This document shows, one piece after another, positions 26,698 through 34,944 of a stretch of 64,000 nucleotides of DNA (positions within the stretch are counted from its first letter, which is position 1; each line of letters begins with the position of its first letter). The notes under the pieces were generated by a model. It saw only the letters and a program-made list of their open reading frames with translations, was not told the DNA's origin and made no database searches. The DNA is from Plastoroseomonas arctica. Lineage in GTDB: Bacteria; Pseudomonadota; Alphaproteobacteria; Acetobacterales; Acetobacteraceae. The position numbers were made by a program, and so were the translations under genes. Where the stretch lies: positions 1 through 64,000 of the forward strand of contig NZ_JAAEDH010000001.1 in NCBI RefSeq assembly GCF_018128965.1. Direction: 5' to 3'.

Positions 26698-27696
26698 TTA
26701 CGCGGCCGCGGCAGTCTCCGCCGCGCGCATAAGACGCAGGAAATTCCCCGACCAGAGGAGGCCCAGCGCCGCATTATCATAGCCGCGCCGCTCCAGCTCC
26801 TCGGTCACCGCCGCGCTCTCCGCGGCATTCGCCCAGCCGATCACGCCCCCGCCGCCGTCAAAATCCGAACTCAGCCCGACATGTTCGATCCCGATGCGCT
26901 TCACCGCATGGTCCACATGGTCCGCGATGTCGCTGACATACGCCACCACCGGCTTGCCCGGCTCCCCGCTGCGCAGGAAGGAGGACACCGCCGTGATCTG
27001 CGCCAAGCCGCCGGAGTCGCGCAGCGCATCCAGCTGCTCGTCATCCACATTGCGCGGATGCGCGCGCAGCGCCGCGCAGCAGGTGTGCGTCGCCACCACC
27101 GGAACGCGCGAGACCTCCACCGCCTGCATCATCCCCTTCTTCGAGACATGGCTGACATCGACCAGCAGTCCCACCCGATTCATCTCGGCGACCGCCTTCA
27201 CCCCCAGCGGCGACAACCCGCCATGCTCCTCGGCCGGATCACCCAGATCCGGGCGCGGAATCGCACTGTCGGACAGCGCGTTGTGGCCGTTATGCGTGAG
27301 CGTCAGGTAGATCGCGCCCATGTCGCGCCACTTCGCCAGCAGGCCAAGATCACGCCCCATCGCATAGCCATTCTCGACCGCGGCGATCACCATCTGCGCG
27401 CCGGCTTCATGCGCGGCGACAATCCCGGCGCTCGTCGTGCAGTACCGCCGCGCCTGGCCATCCGCACGACCACGGATGTGATGCAGCATCGCCTCCGCGC
27501 GCGCCGCGGCGGCGGCATGGCCGGCATCGTCGCGCCGCGCCTGGGGCAGGTAGGCGATGAACACCACACCCTTCAGCCCGCCACGCGCCATCTTGGGGAA
27601 ATCGACGCAACGGTCGGTCTCGAAAGTGGCGTCAGGCGGGTTGGGCCACCGAATGTCGACGTGGGTGTCCAACGTCAGCAGATCGAAGTGGTTCAT
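26698..27696 (-). CDS. Membrane-dipeptidase-family (M19) peptidase
   Basis: 332 aa, close to the length of bacterial M19 enzymes without a signal peptide. Metal-ligand motifs are LDTHVD at the N-terminus (residues 9-14), VENGYAMG near 115, the DVSHVSKKG segment near 180, and VVATHTCCAALRAHPRNVDDEQL near 200, plus GLSSDFDGG near 275. It should hydrolyse dipeptides, possibly with D-residues, with a binuclear zinc site. It lies in a minus-strand run with the HDAC-family gene and comM and begins the amide-hydrolase island. Confidence 0.9.
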   Translation of the reverse strand: MNHFDLLTLDTHVDIRWPNPPDATFETDRCVDFPKMARGGLKGVVFIAYLPQARRDDAGHAAAAARAEAMLHHIRGRADGQARRYCTTSAGIVAAHEAGAQMVIAAVENGYAMGRDLGLLAKWRDMGAIYLTLTHNGHNALSDSAIPRPDLGDPAEEHGGLSPLGVKAVAEMNRVGLLVDVSHVSKKGMMQAVEVSRVPVVATHTCCAALRAHPRNVDDEQLDALRDSGGLAQITAVSSFLRSGEPGKPVVAYVSDIADHVDHAVKRIGIEHVGLSSDFDGGGGVIGWANAAESAAVTEELERRGYDNAALGLLWSGNFLRLMRAAETAAAA

Positions 27697-27714
27697 TGAA
27701 AGACTCCAAGAAGG

Positions 27715-27761
27715 CTGGGGAAAAGAATCTCCCCAGACCCCATTCTTTTATTTTTGCTTAC
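27715..27761. repeat. AT/GC mixed hairpin element with GTAAGC end
   Basis: Two overlapping inverted repeats compete: CTGGGGA (27715-27721) with TCCCCAG (27730-27736), and AAAAGAAT (27721-27728) with ATTCTTTT (27742-27749). Read on the minus strand it starts with GTAAGCAAAAATAAAAG. It follows the HDAC-family gene and precedes the dipeptidase gene, so it could attenuate read-through or belong to the same repeat family as the 32.9-kb palindrome. Confidence 0.5.
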
Positions 27762-27781
27762 TGGGGCGGCGGCAAGCGCGG

Positions 27782-28813
27782 TCATCGTCCGAGAAAACCA
27801 CCCAGGAACCGCGCGAGCAAATCCCCCAGATGATCGACCGCGTAGCCACCCTCCTGCACGAAAACCACTGGCACCCGCAGCCCCGCAATCAACCCACCCG
27901 CTCGCGCGAAACCCTCATCGGAGACGCCCAACGCATTCAGCGGCTCATGCACCGAAGCATCGAAGCCCAGGCTCACCACCAGGGCATCCGGCGCGAATGT
28001 ATCGACCCGCGAAATCCCCGCCGACACCGCCTCCAGCCAAGGCCCGTCATCACTCCCGACCGCCACCGGCAAGTTCACGTTGAACCCTTCGCCAGAGCCA
28101 CCGCCCCGCTCATGCGCACGGCCAACATACCAGGGGTAATAGCCATCGGGATCACCATGCACCGAGACGGTCAGCACATCCGGCCGCTCCCAGAAAATCC
28201 CTTGCGTGCCATTGCCGTGGTGGCTGTCGATGTCCAGCACCGCCACCCGCGCGGCACCACCGCGCAGCAGAGCCTCCACCGCCACCGCCGCATTGTTCAG
28301 GTAGCAATGGCCGCCGGCGCGCGCCGAATAGGCGTGATGACCGGGCGGCCGACACAACGCATAGGCGGAACCGCCCGCCAGCACCGCCTCCGCCGCCGCC
28401 AGAGCACAGCCCGCGGCATCCACGCTGGCCGCCCAGGTCCCGGCCCCGATCGGGCACGCCGTATCCGCCGTGTACCACCCCACCTGCCCAATCAACCCGC
28501 CTGGCGCCGCACCCTGTGCCGCCATCTCCGGCGCGGGGTGGATATTGGCGACAACCTCCGGGCCGGCGCCGCCCAGCCGCTGCCACGCCGCATGCACGCC
28601 TTGAAGAAAATCAAGATAAGCGGCGCTGTGCACCGCCTCCAGCGCATCGCGTGGCGCCCGTGCAGCGACCTCCGGCGCCAAGCCCAGCGCGGCCAGACCG
28701 CTACGCAGCGCCTCCGCCCGCGCGGGCACTTCGAAGTTCGGGCGAACCGCGCCGCGCATCAGGAAAAACCGCGGCGCGTGCTGCGCATCGCCCGGGGCAT
28801 GGAACGTCTTCAT
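27782..28813 (-). CDS. Histone-deacetylase-family amidohydrolase (acetylpolyamine deacetylase-like)
   Basis: 343 aa arginase/deacetylase fold. Zinc-site motifs are intact: CRPPGHHAYSARAGGHCYLNN (catalytic His pair near residue 145), VLDIDSHHGNGTQ (Asp/His ligands near 192) and SLGFDASVHEP (Asp ligand near 275). Bacterial members such as acetylpolyamine amidohydrolases deacetylate small amines; protein targets are unlikely. Divergent from the M20 operon across 65 nt that must hold both promoters. Confidence 0.9.
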   Translation of the reverse strand: MKTFHAPGDAQHAPRFFLMRGAVRPNFEVPARAEALRSGLAALGLAPEVAARAPRDALEAVHSAAYLDFLQGVHAAWQRLGGAGPEVVANIHPAPEMAAQGAAPGGLIGQVGWYTADTACPIGAGTWAASVDAAGCALAAAEAVLAGGSAYALCRPPGHHAYSARAGGHCYLNNAAVAVEALLRGGAARVAVLDIDSHHGNGTQGIFWERPDVLTVSVHGDPDGYYPWYVGRAHERGGGSGEGFNVNLPVAVGSDDGPWLEAVSAGISRVDTFAPDALVVSLGFDASVHEPLNALGVSDEGFARAGGLIAGLRVPVVFVQEGGYAVDHLGDLLARFLGGFLGR

Positions 28814-28878
28814 GCACGAAGGCTAGAAGCCCCGCACATGCCTTGTCCATGCGCGGCGCGCCGCCTAGCCTTTGCGCC

Positions 28879-30180
28879 ATGCCCAACGCACCCCCGCTCG
28901 ACCCCGGCGTCCGCCGCGCCATCCTCGATGCCGCGAAGTCCCTGGAGGCGGAGAGTATCGATGCGCTGAGCACGCTGGTCCGCTGCCCCTCCACCCTCGG
29001 CCACGAGCAATCCGCGCTCGCCGCGATGACCACCCTCTACCTCTCACTCGGCCTGGAACCACAAGGCGTCCCCACGCGGGCCGAGACGCTGGCATCCCAC
29101 CCAGGATTTTCGCCTCCGCTCATCCCCTATGAAGGCCGCGACAACGTCGTCGCCATCCACCGCCCGCGCACCACGCTCGGCCGCAGCCTGGCCCTGCAAG
29201 GCCATGTCGACGTGGTGCCCGAAGGTGCCGCCGACCTCTGGATCACGCCGCCCTTCGAACCCGCCATCCGGCAGGGGCGCATGTACGGCCGCGGCGCTGG
29301 CGACATGAAGGCCGGCATCGTGAGCTATTGCATGGCCTTCAAGGCGCTCACGCTCGCTGGCCTGCAACCCGCCGCCGAAGTGCAGATGCAATCCGTCATT
29401 GAGGAGGAATGCACAGGCAATGGCGCGCTGGCCTGCATGCTCGCCCTCCCCCCCACCGACGCCGTCATCATCCCCGAACCTGGCCCCGGCCTGCCGGCGA
29501 TGTACTCCGCGGAAGTCGGCGTTGTCTGGGCCTGGATCACCGTCACCGGCCGCCCCACCCATGTGCGCGACATGCAGGCCGGCGTGAACGCCATCGAGGC
29601 CGCCACCGCCATCGCCGCGCGATTCAAGGACTACCAGCGCGAGATGAACAAGGGCGAGCGCATTCACCCCAGCTTCCACGGCGTGAACCACCCGGTGAAC
29701 GTCAACTTCGGCTCCATCGAGGGCGGCGAGTGGAACAGCTCCGTCCCCACGCGCTGCCGCATCGGGCTACGCGTTGGCGTGATGATGGGCTACACGGCGC
29801 AACAGACGAAGCGCGACATCGAAGAGATCGTCGCCGAAGCCGCGCGCGACGAGACCTTCCGCGGCGCCAAGGTGGCACTCGAATTCAAAGGCTTCATGGC
29901 CGATCCCTGCGTCTTCGACATGGCCTCGCCCATCGCGCTGATGGCGAAGCGCAACTTCACCGAGGTCTCGGGTGCGACGCTGCGCGACTATCCCGCCACG
30001 GGGCTGACGGATGGCCGTTTCTTCGCGCTTTACCAGAACACGCCGGTCGCCTGCTTCGGGCCGGACGCGCAGGACATCCACGGCATCGACGAAAGCGTCG
30101 GCCTCGACTCCATGCACGACATCACCAAGACCATCGCGCTCTGCATCGCCGAATGGTGCGGGGTGGAGACGCGCACATGA
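28879..30180 (+). CDS. ArgE/DapE-family M20 deacylase
   Basis: 433 aa. M20 metal ligands are visible: LALQGHVDVVPEG near residue 106, GRGAGDMKAGIVSY near 137 and the EEECTGNGAL catalytic-Glu motif near 174. A dimerisation domain follows (VTGRPTHVRDMQAGVNAIEA near 222). It should remove N-acyl or N-carbamoyl groups from an amino acid or peptide. First gene of a tightly coupled three-gene operon (4-nt overlaps at 30177 and 31415). Confidence 0.88.
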   Translation: MPNAPPLDPGVRRAILDAAKSLEAESIDALSTLVRCPSTLGHEQSALAAMTTLYLSLGLEPQGVPTRAETLASHPGFSPPLIPYEGRDNVVAIHRPRTTLGRSLALQGHVDVVPEGAADLWITPPFEPAIRQGRMYGRGAGDMKAGIVSYCMAFKALTLAGLQPAAEVQMQSVIEEECTGNGALACMLALPPTDAVIIPEPGPGLPAMYSAEVGVVWAWITVTGRPTHVRDMQAGVNAIEAATAIAARFKDYQREMNKGERIHPSFHGVNHPVNVNFGSIEGGEWNSSVPTRCRIGLRVGVMMGYTAQQTKRDIEEIVAEAARDETFRGAKVALEFKGFMADPCVFDMASPIALMAKRNFTEVSGATLRDYPATGLTDGRFFALYQNTPVACFGPDAQDIHGIDESVGLDSMHDITKTIALCIAEWCGVETRT

Positions 30181-31418
30181 GCAACATCCCCCTCTCGCCC
30201 CAGCGCCTCTGGGACAGCCTGATGGACATGGCGAAAATTGGCGCGACGCCGGCAGGCGGCAACAGCCGCCAGGCGCTGACCGGCGCCGACGCAGAAGGCC
30301 GCCGCCTGTTCATGGAGTGGGGCCGCGCCCTTGGCCTCACGCCCATCATCGACCAGGCCGGAAGCATCGGTCTGCTGCGGCCCGGCCGCGATCCGTCGCG
30401 CAAGCCCGTGGCCGTCGGCAGCCACCTGGATACCGTGCCGACCGGCGGCCGCTTTGACGGCGTGTACGGCGTTCTCGCCGGCCTGGAGATCCTGCGCGCC
30501 CTGCACGAAGCCGGCGCGGAAACCGAAGCCCCCATCCTCGTGATCAACTGGACCAACGAGGAGGGCGCGCGCTTCTACCCGCCCATGGGGGCGAGCGAGG
30601 TTTCCATGGGCCTGCGCCCACTGCCCGACCTGCTCGCAACGCAGGAACGCGCCGGGCCGGAAACCTTCGCCGACGCGCTCGCGGCAACCGGCTTCGCGGG
30701 CGAAGCAAACCCCGCCATCTTCCGCGACATCGCCGCCTATTTCGAAACCCATATCGAGCAGGGCCCCATCCTGGAGCGCGAGGGCGCCGAGGTCGGCATC
30801 GTCAGCCACGCGCTGGGCGTGATGACCTTTGCCGTCACCGTCGAGGGCCGCGACGGTCATGTCGGCTCCCCCATGGAAGGCCGTGCGGATGCGCTCGTCG
30901 CCGCGGCCGCCCTGGTGCTGGCCGCCGAACGCATCGCGCTCGCCCATGCGGGGCTCGGCTCGGTCAATCGCCTTGCGCTGTTTCCCGACACGCGCGGGAC
31001 CATTCCCTCCCGCGTCAACCTCGGCGCCAGCCTGCGCGGGCAGACGCAGGAAGGGCTCGATGCGATGCTCGCGGAATTCCGCGCCGAGGCCGACCTGGTG
31101 GCGCTGTCGCGCGGTGTCACCATCACCATCACGCAGGATTGGGGCTACCCGATGGTCCCCTTCGACCCGGTGCTGAAGGGCCGGCTGGAGGTCGCCGCCG
31201 ACCGCCGCGGCATCGTCCGCCGCACCCTGGCCACGCCGATCGGGCACGACGCCATCCATGTCGGCCGTGTGCTGCCGGCGGCGATGCTGTTCATCCCCTG
31301 CCATGGTGGCCTGTCGCACAACGAGGCCGAGAGCATCACCCCACGCTGGGCTGAGGCGGGCCTGATGGTGCTGGCGGATGCCGTGCTCGAAACCGCCGGC
31401 CTGGTGCGCGCGCCATGA
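30177..31418 (+). CDS. M20 Zn-dependent hydrolase (N-carbamoyl-L-amino-acid hydrolase / allantoate amidohydrolase type)
   Basis: 413 aa, the normal length for the hydantoinase/carbamoylase subfamily. Metal and substrate motifs are VGSHLDTVPTGGRFDGVYGV (near residue 81), NWTNEEGARFYPPMGAS (near 123), ETHIEQGPILEREG (near 188) and the lid motif IPCHGGLSHNEAE (near 375). It hydrolyses N-carbamoyl amino acids or ureido acids. Overlaps both neighbours by ATGA, indicating translational coupling and a shared degradative pathway. Confidence 0.9.
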   Translation: MSNIPLSPQRLWDSLMDMAKIGATPAGGNSRQALTGADAEGRRLFMEWGRALGLTPIIDQAGSIGLLRPGRDPSRKPVAVGSHLDTVPTGGRFDGVYGVLAGLEILRALHEAGAETEAPILVINWTNEEGARFYPPMGASEVSMGLRPLPDLLATQERAGPETFADALAATGFAGEANPAIFRDIAAYFETHIEQGPILEREGAEVGIVSHALGVMTFAVTVEGRDGHVGSPMEGRADALVAAAALVLAAERIALAHAGLGSVNRLALFPDTRGTIPSRVNLGASLRGQTQEGLDAMLAEFRAEADLVALSRGVTITITQDWGYPMVPFDPVLKGRLEVAADRRGIVRRTLATPIGHDAIHVGRVLPAAMLFIPCHGGLSHNEAESITPRWAEAGLMVLADAVLETAGLVRAP

Positions 31419-32932
31419 GAATCGCGATCGGCGGCTTCCAGCACGAGAGCCATTCCTTTGCGCCCATGCCCACGGGTTGGGCGCAATTCGCCCGACCCGG
31501 CGGCTTCCCGGCGCTGCAACACGCCGCCACGCTCGTGGACACGATGCGCACCACCTCCGTGCCCATCGCCGGCGCCATCGCCACGCTCGAAGCGGCGGGT
31601 GCGACCATCGCGCCGCTCGCCTGGTGCTTCGCCAACCCCGCCGGCCCGGTCACGCCCGACGCCTTCGAGCGCATCGCGGCCCTCACGCTTGCTGCGCTGT
31701 CCGACGCGCTCGATGCCGGCCCCATCGACGGCGTCTTCCTCGAACTCCACGGCGCCATGGTCGCCGTCGATTTCCCGGATGCCGAGGGCGAATTGCTGCG
31801 TCGCGTCCGCGCGGTGGTCGGGGCAAGCGTCCCCATCGCATGCAGCCTCGACCCGCACGCGAACAAGACCGCCGCGATGGTCGAACTCTCGGACGTGATG
31901 GTGCCCTACCGCACCTACCCGCATATCGACCAGAAGCAGGCCGGCGCCCAGGCAACGCGCATCCTGCTCGACATGATCCGCACGGGAACCCGCCCCGCGA
32001 AATACTTCCGCGAGCTCGACTTCTGGACCCCGCTGCCCGGCCAATGCACGCTCGTCGCGCCCATGGCGGACGTGATGGCCGAACGCGCGCGCCTGGCTGA
32101 AGCCCCCGGCATCGTCGAGCTCGGCTTCTGCTTCGGCTTTCCCTACGCCGACTTCCCCGGCTGCGGCATGGCCATCGCCACCTATGCCGACACGCCCGCG
32201 CAAGCCGCCGAGGCCACCGACGCCCTCGCCCGCTTCATCACCTCGCGCGAAGCCGAATTCGCCCGCGGCGCCATCCCCGCCAGCGAGGCCGTCGCCGAAG
32301 CCATCCGCCTGGCCGCGACCGCCACCAAACCCATTGTCCTCGCCGACACCCAGGACAACCCCGGGGGCGGCGGCCACGGCGACACCACGGGCCTGCTCGC
32401 CGAACTCATCGCTCAAGACGCGCAGGGCGCCGTCCTCGCGCTGATCAACGACGCGGATTCCGCCGCCGTCTGCCACGCAGCAGGGCAGGGCGCCACCATC
32501 ACCCTCAGCCTCGGCGGCAAAAGCGACAACGCACCACTCCCGGTCACCGGCACCATCGAAGCCCTGACCGACGGCCGCTTCATCTGCACCGGCCCCATGG
32601 GCGCCGGAAACCCCGCCGACCTCGGCCCCACTGCCCTCCTGCGCATCGGCGGCGTCCGCGGCATCATCGTCACCCGCAAAATGCAGGCCCTCGACCAGGC
32701 CCTCCTCCGCCACATCGGCATCAAACCCAGCGAACAGAAAATCCTCGCGCTGAAATCCTCCGTCCACTTCCGCGCCGACTTCCAACCCATCGCTGCCAAC
32801 GTCATCATCGCCGCCGCCCCAGGGCCCGTCGTCGCCGACCCCTCGACCCTCCCCTTCACCCACCTCCGCGACGGCCTCCGCCTCCGCCCTGGCGACAACC
32901 GCACGACACAGGGCGGGCGGCGGGAAGAGTAA
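31415..32932 (+). CDS. M81-family metallopeptidase (MlrC-like)
   Basis: 505 aa, full length for the microcystinase C family. Typical motifs are IAIGGFQHESHSFAP at the N-terminus, DGVFLELHGAMVA near residue 105 and CSLDPHANKTAAM near 145 (zinc ligands), and the C-terminal-domain signature DTQDNPGGGGHGDTTGLL near 310. MlrC itself cleaves a peptide intermediate of microcystin degradation; most homologues have unknown peptide or amide substrates. The 3' half is notably C-rich at third positions. Its TAA stop begins the palindromic element downstream. Confidence 0.88.
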   Translation: MRIAIGGFQHESHSFAPMPTGWAQFARPGGFPALQHAATLVDTMRTTSVPIAGAIATLEAAGATIAPLAWCFANPAGPVTPDAFERIAALTLAALSDALDAGPIDGVFLELHGAMVAVDFPDAEGELLRRVRAVVGASVPIACSLDPHANKTAAMVELSDVMVPYRTYPHIDQKQAGAQATRILLDMIRTGTRPAKYFRELDFWTPLPGQCTLVAPMADVMAERARLAEAPGIVELGFCFGFPYADFPGCGMAIATYADTPAQAAEATDALARFITSREAEFARGAIPASEAVAEAIRLAATATKPIVLADTQDNPGGGGHGDTTGLLAELIAQDAQGAVLALINDADSAAVCHAAGQGATITLSLGGKSDNAPLPVTGTIEALTDGRFICTGPMGAGNPADLGPTALLRIGGVRGIIVTRKMQALDQALLRHIGIKPSEQKILALKSSVHFRADFQPIAANVIIAAAPGPVVADPSTLPFTHLRDGLRLRPGDNRTTQGGRREE

Positions 32933-33238
32933 GCAAGGCCAGGGGCTCTGCCCCTGGACCCCGCCAGGATCGTGTCGATCCTGGACCTCCATTCGTTGGT
33001 TCTTGGGATCGGGGTTGGTTCTGGGTCGTTGATCCGGAATGCCTGTCATCGGGAGAGGGTGGCCGTCACGCGCTCTCATCTGGTGATCGCTTCCCGGCCA
33101 CCCTCTCCCGATGACAGGCCCTGATAAAAGTCCAGAGCCCACCATCCAAACCCAGGACCAACACAGGCAGGGGCCCGGGGATCGGCGCGATCCCCGGCGG
33201 GGGTCGAGGGGGCGGAGCCCCCCGCCTTTCTTTCCCTT
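32929..33238. repeat. About 310-nt imperfect palindromic intergenic element
   Basis: This fills most of the 361-nt gap between the M81 gene and the DUF4089 gene. At its centre two perfect 25-nt arms, 33041-33065 and 33095-33119 (GCCTGTCATCGGGAGAGGGT...), flank a 29-nt loop. Outside them the two halves are further inverted homologues: AAGCAAGGCCAGGGGCTCTG on the left against the complement of the block ending GGAGCCCCCCGCCTTTCTT on the right. Each half also carries its own small hairpin (GGATCGTGTCGATCC, GGGGATCGGCGCGATCCCC). It looks like two REP-type elements in inverted orientation or a MITE-like insertion. Confidence 0.75.
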
Positions 33239-33293
33239 CACCCTCGCCCCGCCCTGGGTCATGCTGCGTCTGCACAGTGCAGGGGTGGGTGTC

Positions 33294-33473
33294 ATGGCGG
33301 AGCCGTTGTCTCGGGTGGTGTTTGATGCCGTCATGGCGCGTGCGGGCATTGTGTTGAGCGATGCGGAGGCGGAGGGCATTCGCGCGGCGTCGGCGCATGT
33401 GCAGCGGTTTGCGGCGGCGGTTCGGGTGCCGCGTCCGGTGGGTGCGGAGCCGGCGACGGTGTTTGCGCCATGA
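33294..33473 (+). CDS. DUF4089/AtzG-like small subunit of the amidase
   Basis: 59 aa helical protein starting at ATG 33294. It resembles the DUF4089 family, whose member AtzG is an obligate small partner of the amidase AtzE. It overlaps the amidase start by 4 nt (ATGA at 33470), which fits a subunit pair made in equal amounts. The short length makes similarity hard to judge by eye, but the gene order is diagnostic. Confidence 0.7.
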   Translation: MAEPLSRVVFDAVMARAGIVLSDAEAEGIRAASAHVQRFAAAVRVPRPVGAEPATVFAP

Positions 33474-34858
33474 GCACGCCGAGCATTGCCGAAGCGCTGA
33501 AGGGGTTTGCTGACAAGACGTTGTCGCCGCGCGAGCTGGTGCATGATTGCCTCGATCGCGCGCAGCGGCTGAACCCGGTGATCCATGCCTTCATCCGCTT
33601 CACGCGGGAGGCGGCGATGGCGGCCGCGGCGGAGAGCGAGGCGCGGTGGATGGCGGGCACGCCGATGGGGCCGTTGGACGGCATCCCAATCGCGCACAAG
33701 GACATCTACGAGACGGCGGGTGTGCCGACGACGGGGCATTCGCGCGTGCTGCTGGACAACACGCCTGCCGAGGATGCGGCGGTGGTGCGGCTGTGGAAGC
33801 AGGCCGGCGCGATTTCGCTGGGCAAGCTTGCGACGCATGAGTTCGCCTGGGGCGGACCGTCGTTTGATCTGCCCTGGCCGCCGGCGCGCAATCCTTGGGA
33901 CATCTCGCGATTCACTGGCGGCTCATCGTCGGGGACGGGCGCGGCGGTGGCGGCGGGGGTGATCCTTGGGGGCACGGGGTCCGATACGGGCGGGTCCATC
34001 CGCATGCCGGGCGCGCTGTGCGGCGTGGCGGGCATCAAGCCGACTTACGGGCTGTGCTCGCGCGTCGGCGTGCTGCCGCTGGCGTCGAGCCTCGACACCA
34101 CCGGGCCGATGGCCTGGACGGTGGAGGATTGCGCGTTGCTCCTGCAGGCCATGGCCGGGCATGATCCGCACGACCCGTCCTCGGCGGATCGTCCCACGCC
34201 GGACGTCCTGACGGGGCTGCGCGATGGCGTGAATGGCGTGCGCATCGGCGTGATCCGGCATTTCCATGAGGTGGACATGCCGGTGAGCCCGGCGATGCAG
34301 GGCGCCATCGACGCCGCCATAGGCGCGCTGCGTGAGGCCGGCGCCACGATCGGGGAGGCGACGCTGCCCCCGCTCGACGCGTTCAACGCCGCCGGCTGGC
34401 TGATCCTCGCGACCGAAGCCTTCGCCGCGCATGAGCCCTGGCTGCGCGCCCGCTTCCGCGACTATGGCGAGTTCCTGCGCGAGCGCCTGGCGGTGGCGGC
34501 GACGGTCTCGGGTGCCGACTACATCCAGGCGCAGCGGCGCCGGCGGGAGCTGTGCGCGGCGGTCACCGGGAAGATGGAGCAGTTCGACATCCTGCTCACC
34601 GCGGCCGCCCCGGGCGAGGCGCGGCCGATCGAGCAGATGACCAAGTGGGCGAGCTTCGAGGGGCCGAACTTCACCATGCCCTTCAACCTCACGGGGCAGC
34701 CGGGGCTGGTGGTGAATGCGGGCTTCTCGCCGGCCAACCTGCCGCTGGGCGTGCAGCTGATCGGGCGGCCCTTCGAGGATGCACTGGTGCTGCGCGCCGG
34801 CCAGACTGTCGAGCAGGCGCTGGCGCTGGGCGGGCGGCGACCGAAGCTGCCGGTCTGA
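33470..34858 (+). CDS. Amidase signature enzyme (AtzE/GatA-like)
   Basis: 462 aa. The Ser-cisSer-Lys triad is readable: Lys in IAHKDIYETAG (near residue 76), the Gly/Ser-rich GGSSSGTGAAVAAG (near 150) and GSDTGGSIRMPGALCG (near 173) carrying the nucleophilic Ser. The C-terminal part (FTMPFNLTGQPGLVVNAGF) is typical. With a DUF4089 partner it is more like AtzE (1-carboxybiuret hydrolase) than GatA; no gatB or gatC is present. It hydrolyses a small amide, substrate unknown. Confidence 0.88.
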   Translation: MSTPSIAEALKGFADKTLSPRELVHDCLDRAQRLNPVIHAFIRFTREAAMAAAAESEARWMAGTPMGPLDGIPIAHKDIYETAGVPTTGHSRVLLDNTPAEDAAVVRLWKQAGAISLGKLATHEFAWGGPSFDLPWPPARNPWDISRFTGGSSSGTGAAVAAGVILGGTGSDTGGSIRMPGALCGVAGIKPTYGLCSRVGVLPLASSLDTTGPMAWTVEDCALLLQAMAGHDPHDPSSADRPTPDVLTGLRDGVNGVRIGVIRHFHEVDMPVSPAMQGAIDAAIGALREAGATIGEATLPPLDAFNAAGWLILATEAFAAHEPWLRARFRDYGEFLRERLAVAATVSGADYIQAQRRRRELCAAVTGKMEQFDILLTAAAPGEARPIEQMTKWASFEGPNFTMPFNLTGQPGLVVNAGFSPANLPLGVQLIGRPFEDALVLRAGQTVEQALALGGRRPKLPV

Positions 34859-34944
34859 GACGCCGGGCGGACATGTCTCGGGCTTGTCCGTCGCACCTAA
34901 CCGCAAGTCGCGCTATGGCTGGCGCGACCGAGGGAGCGAGGCCG

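Noticed and set aside
33470-34858. GatA subunit of the amidotransferase
   Set aside because: No gatB or gatC neighbours, and the presence of a DUF4089-like partner points to a stand-alone AtzE-type amidase.
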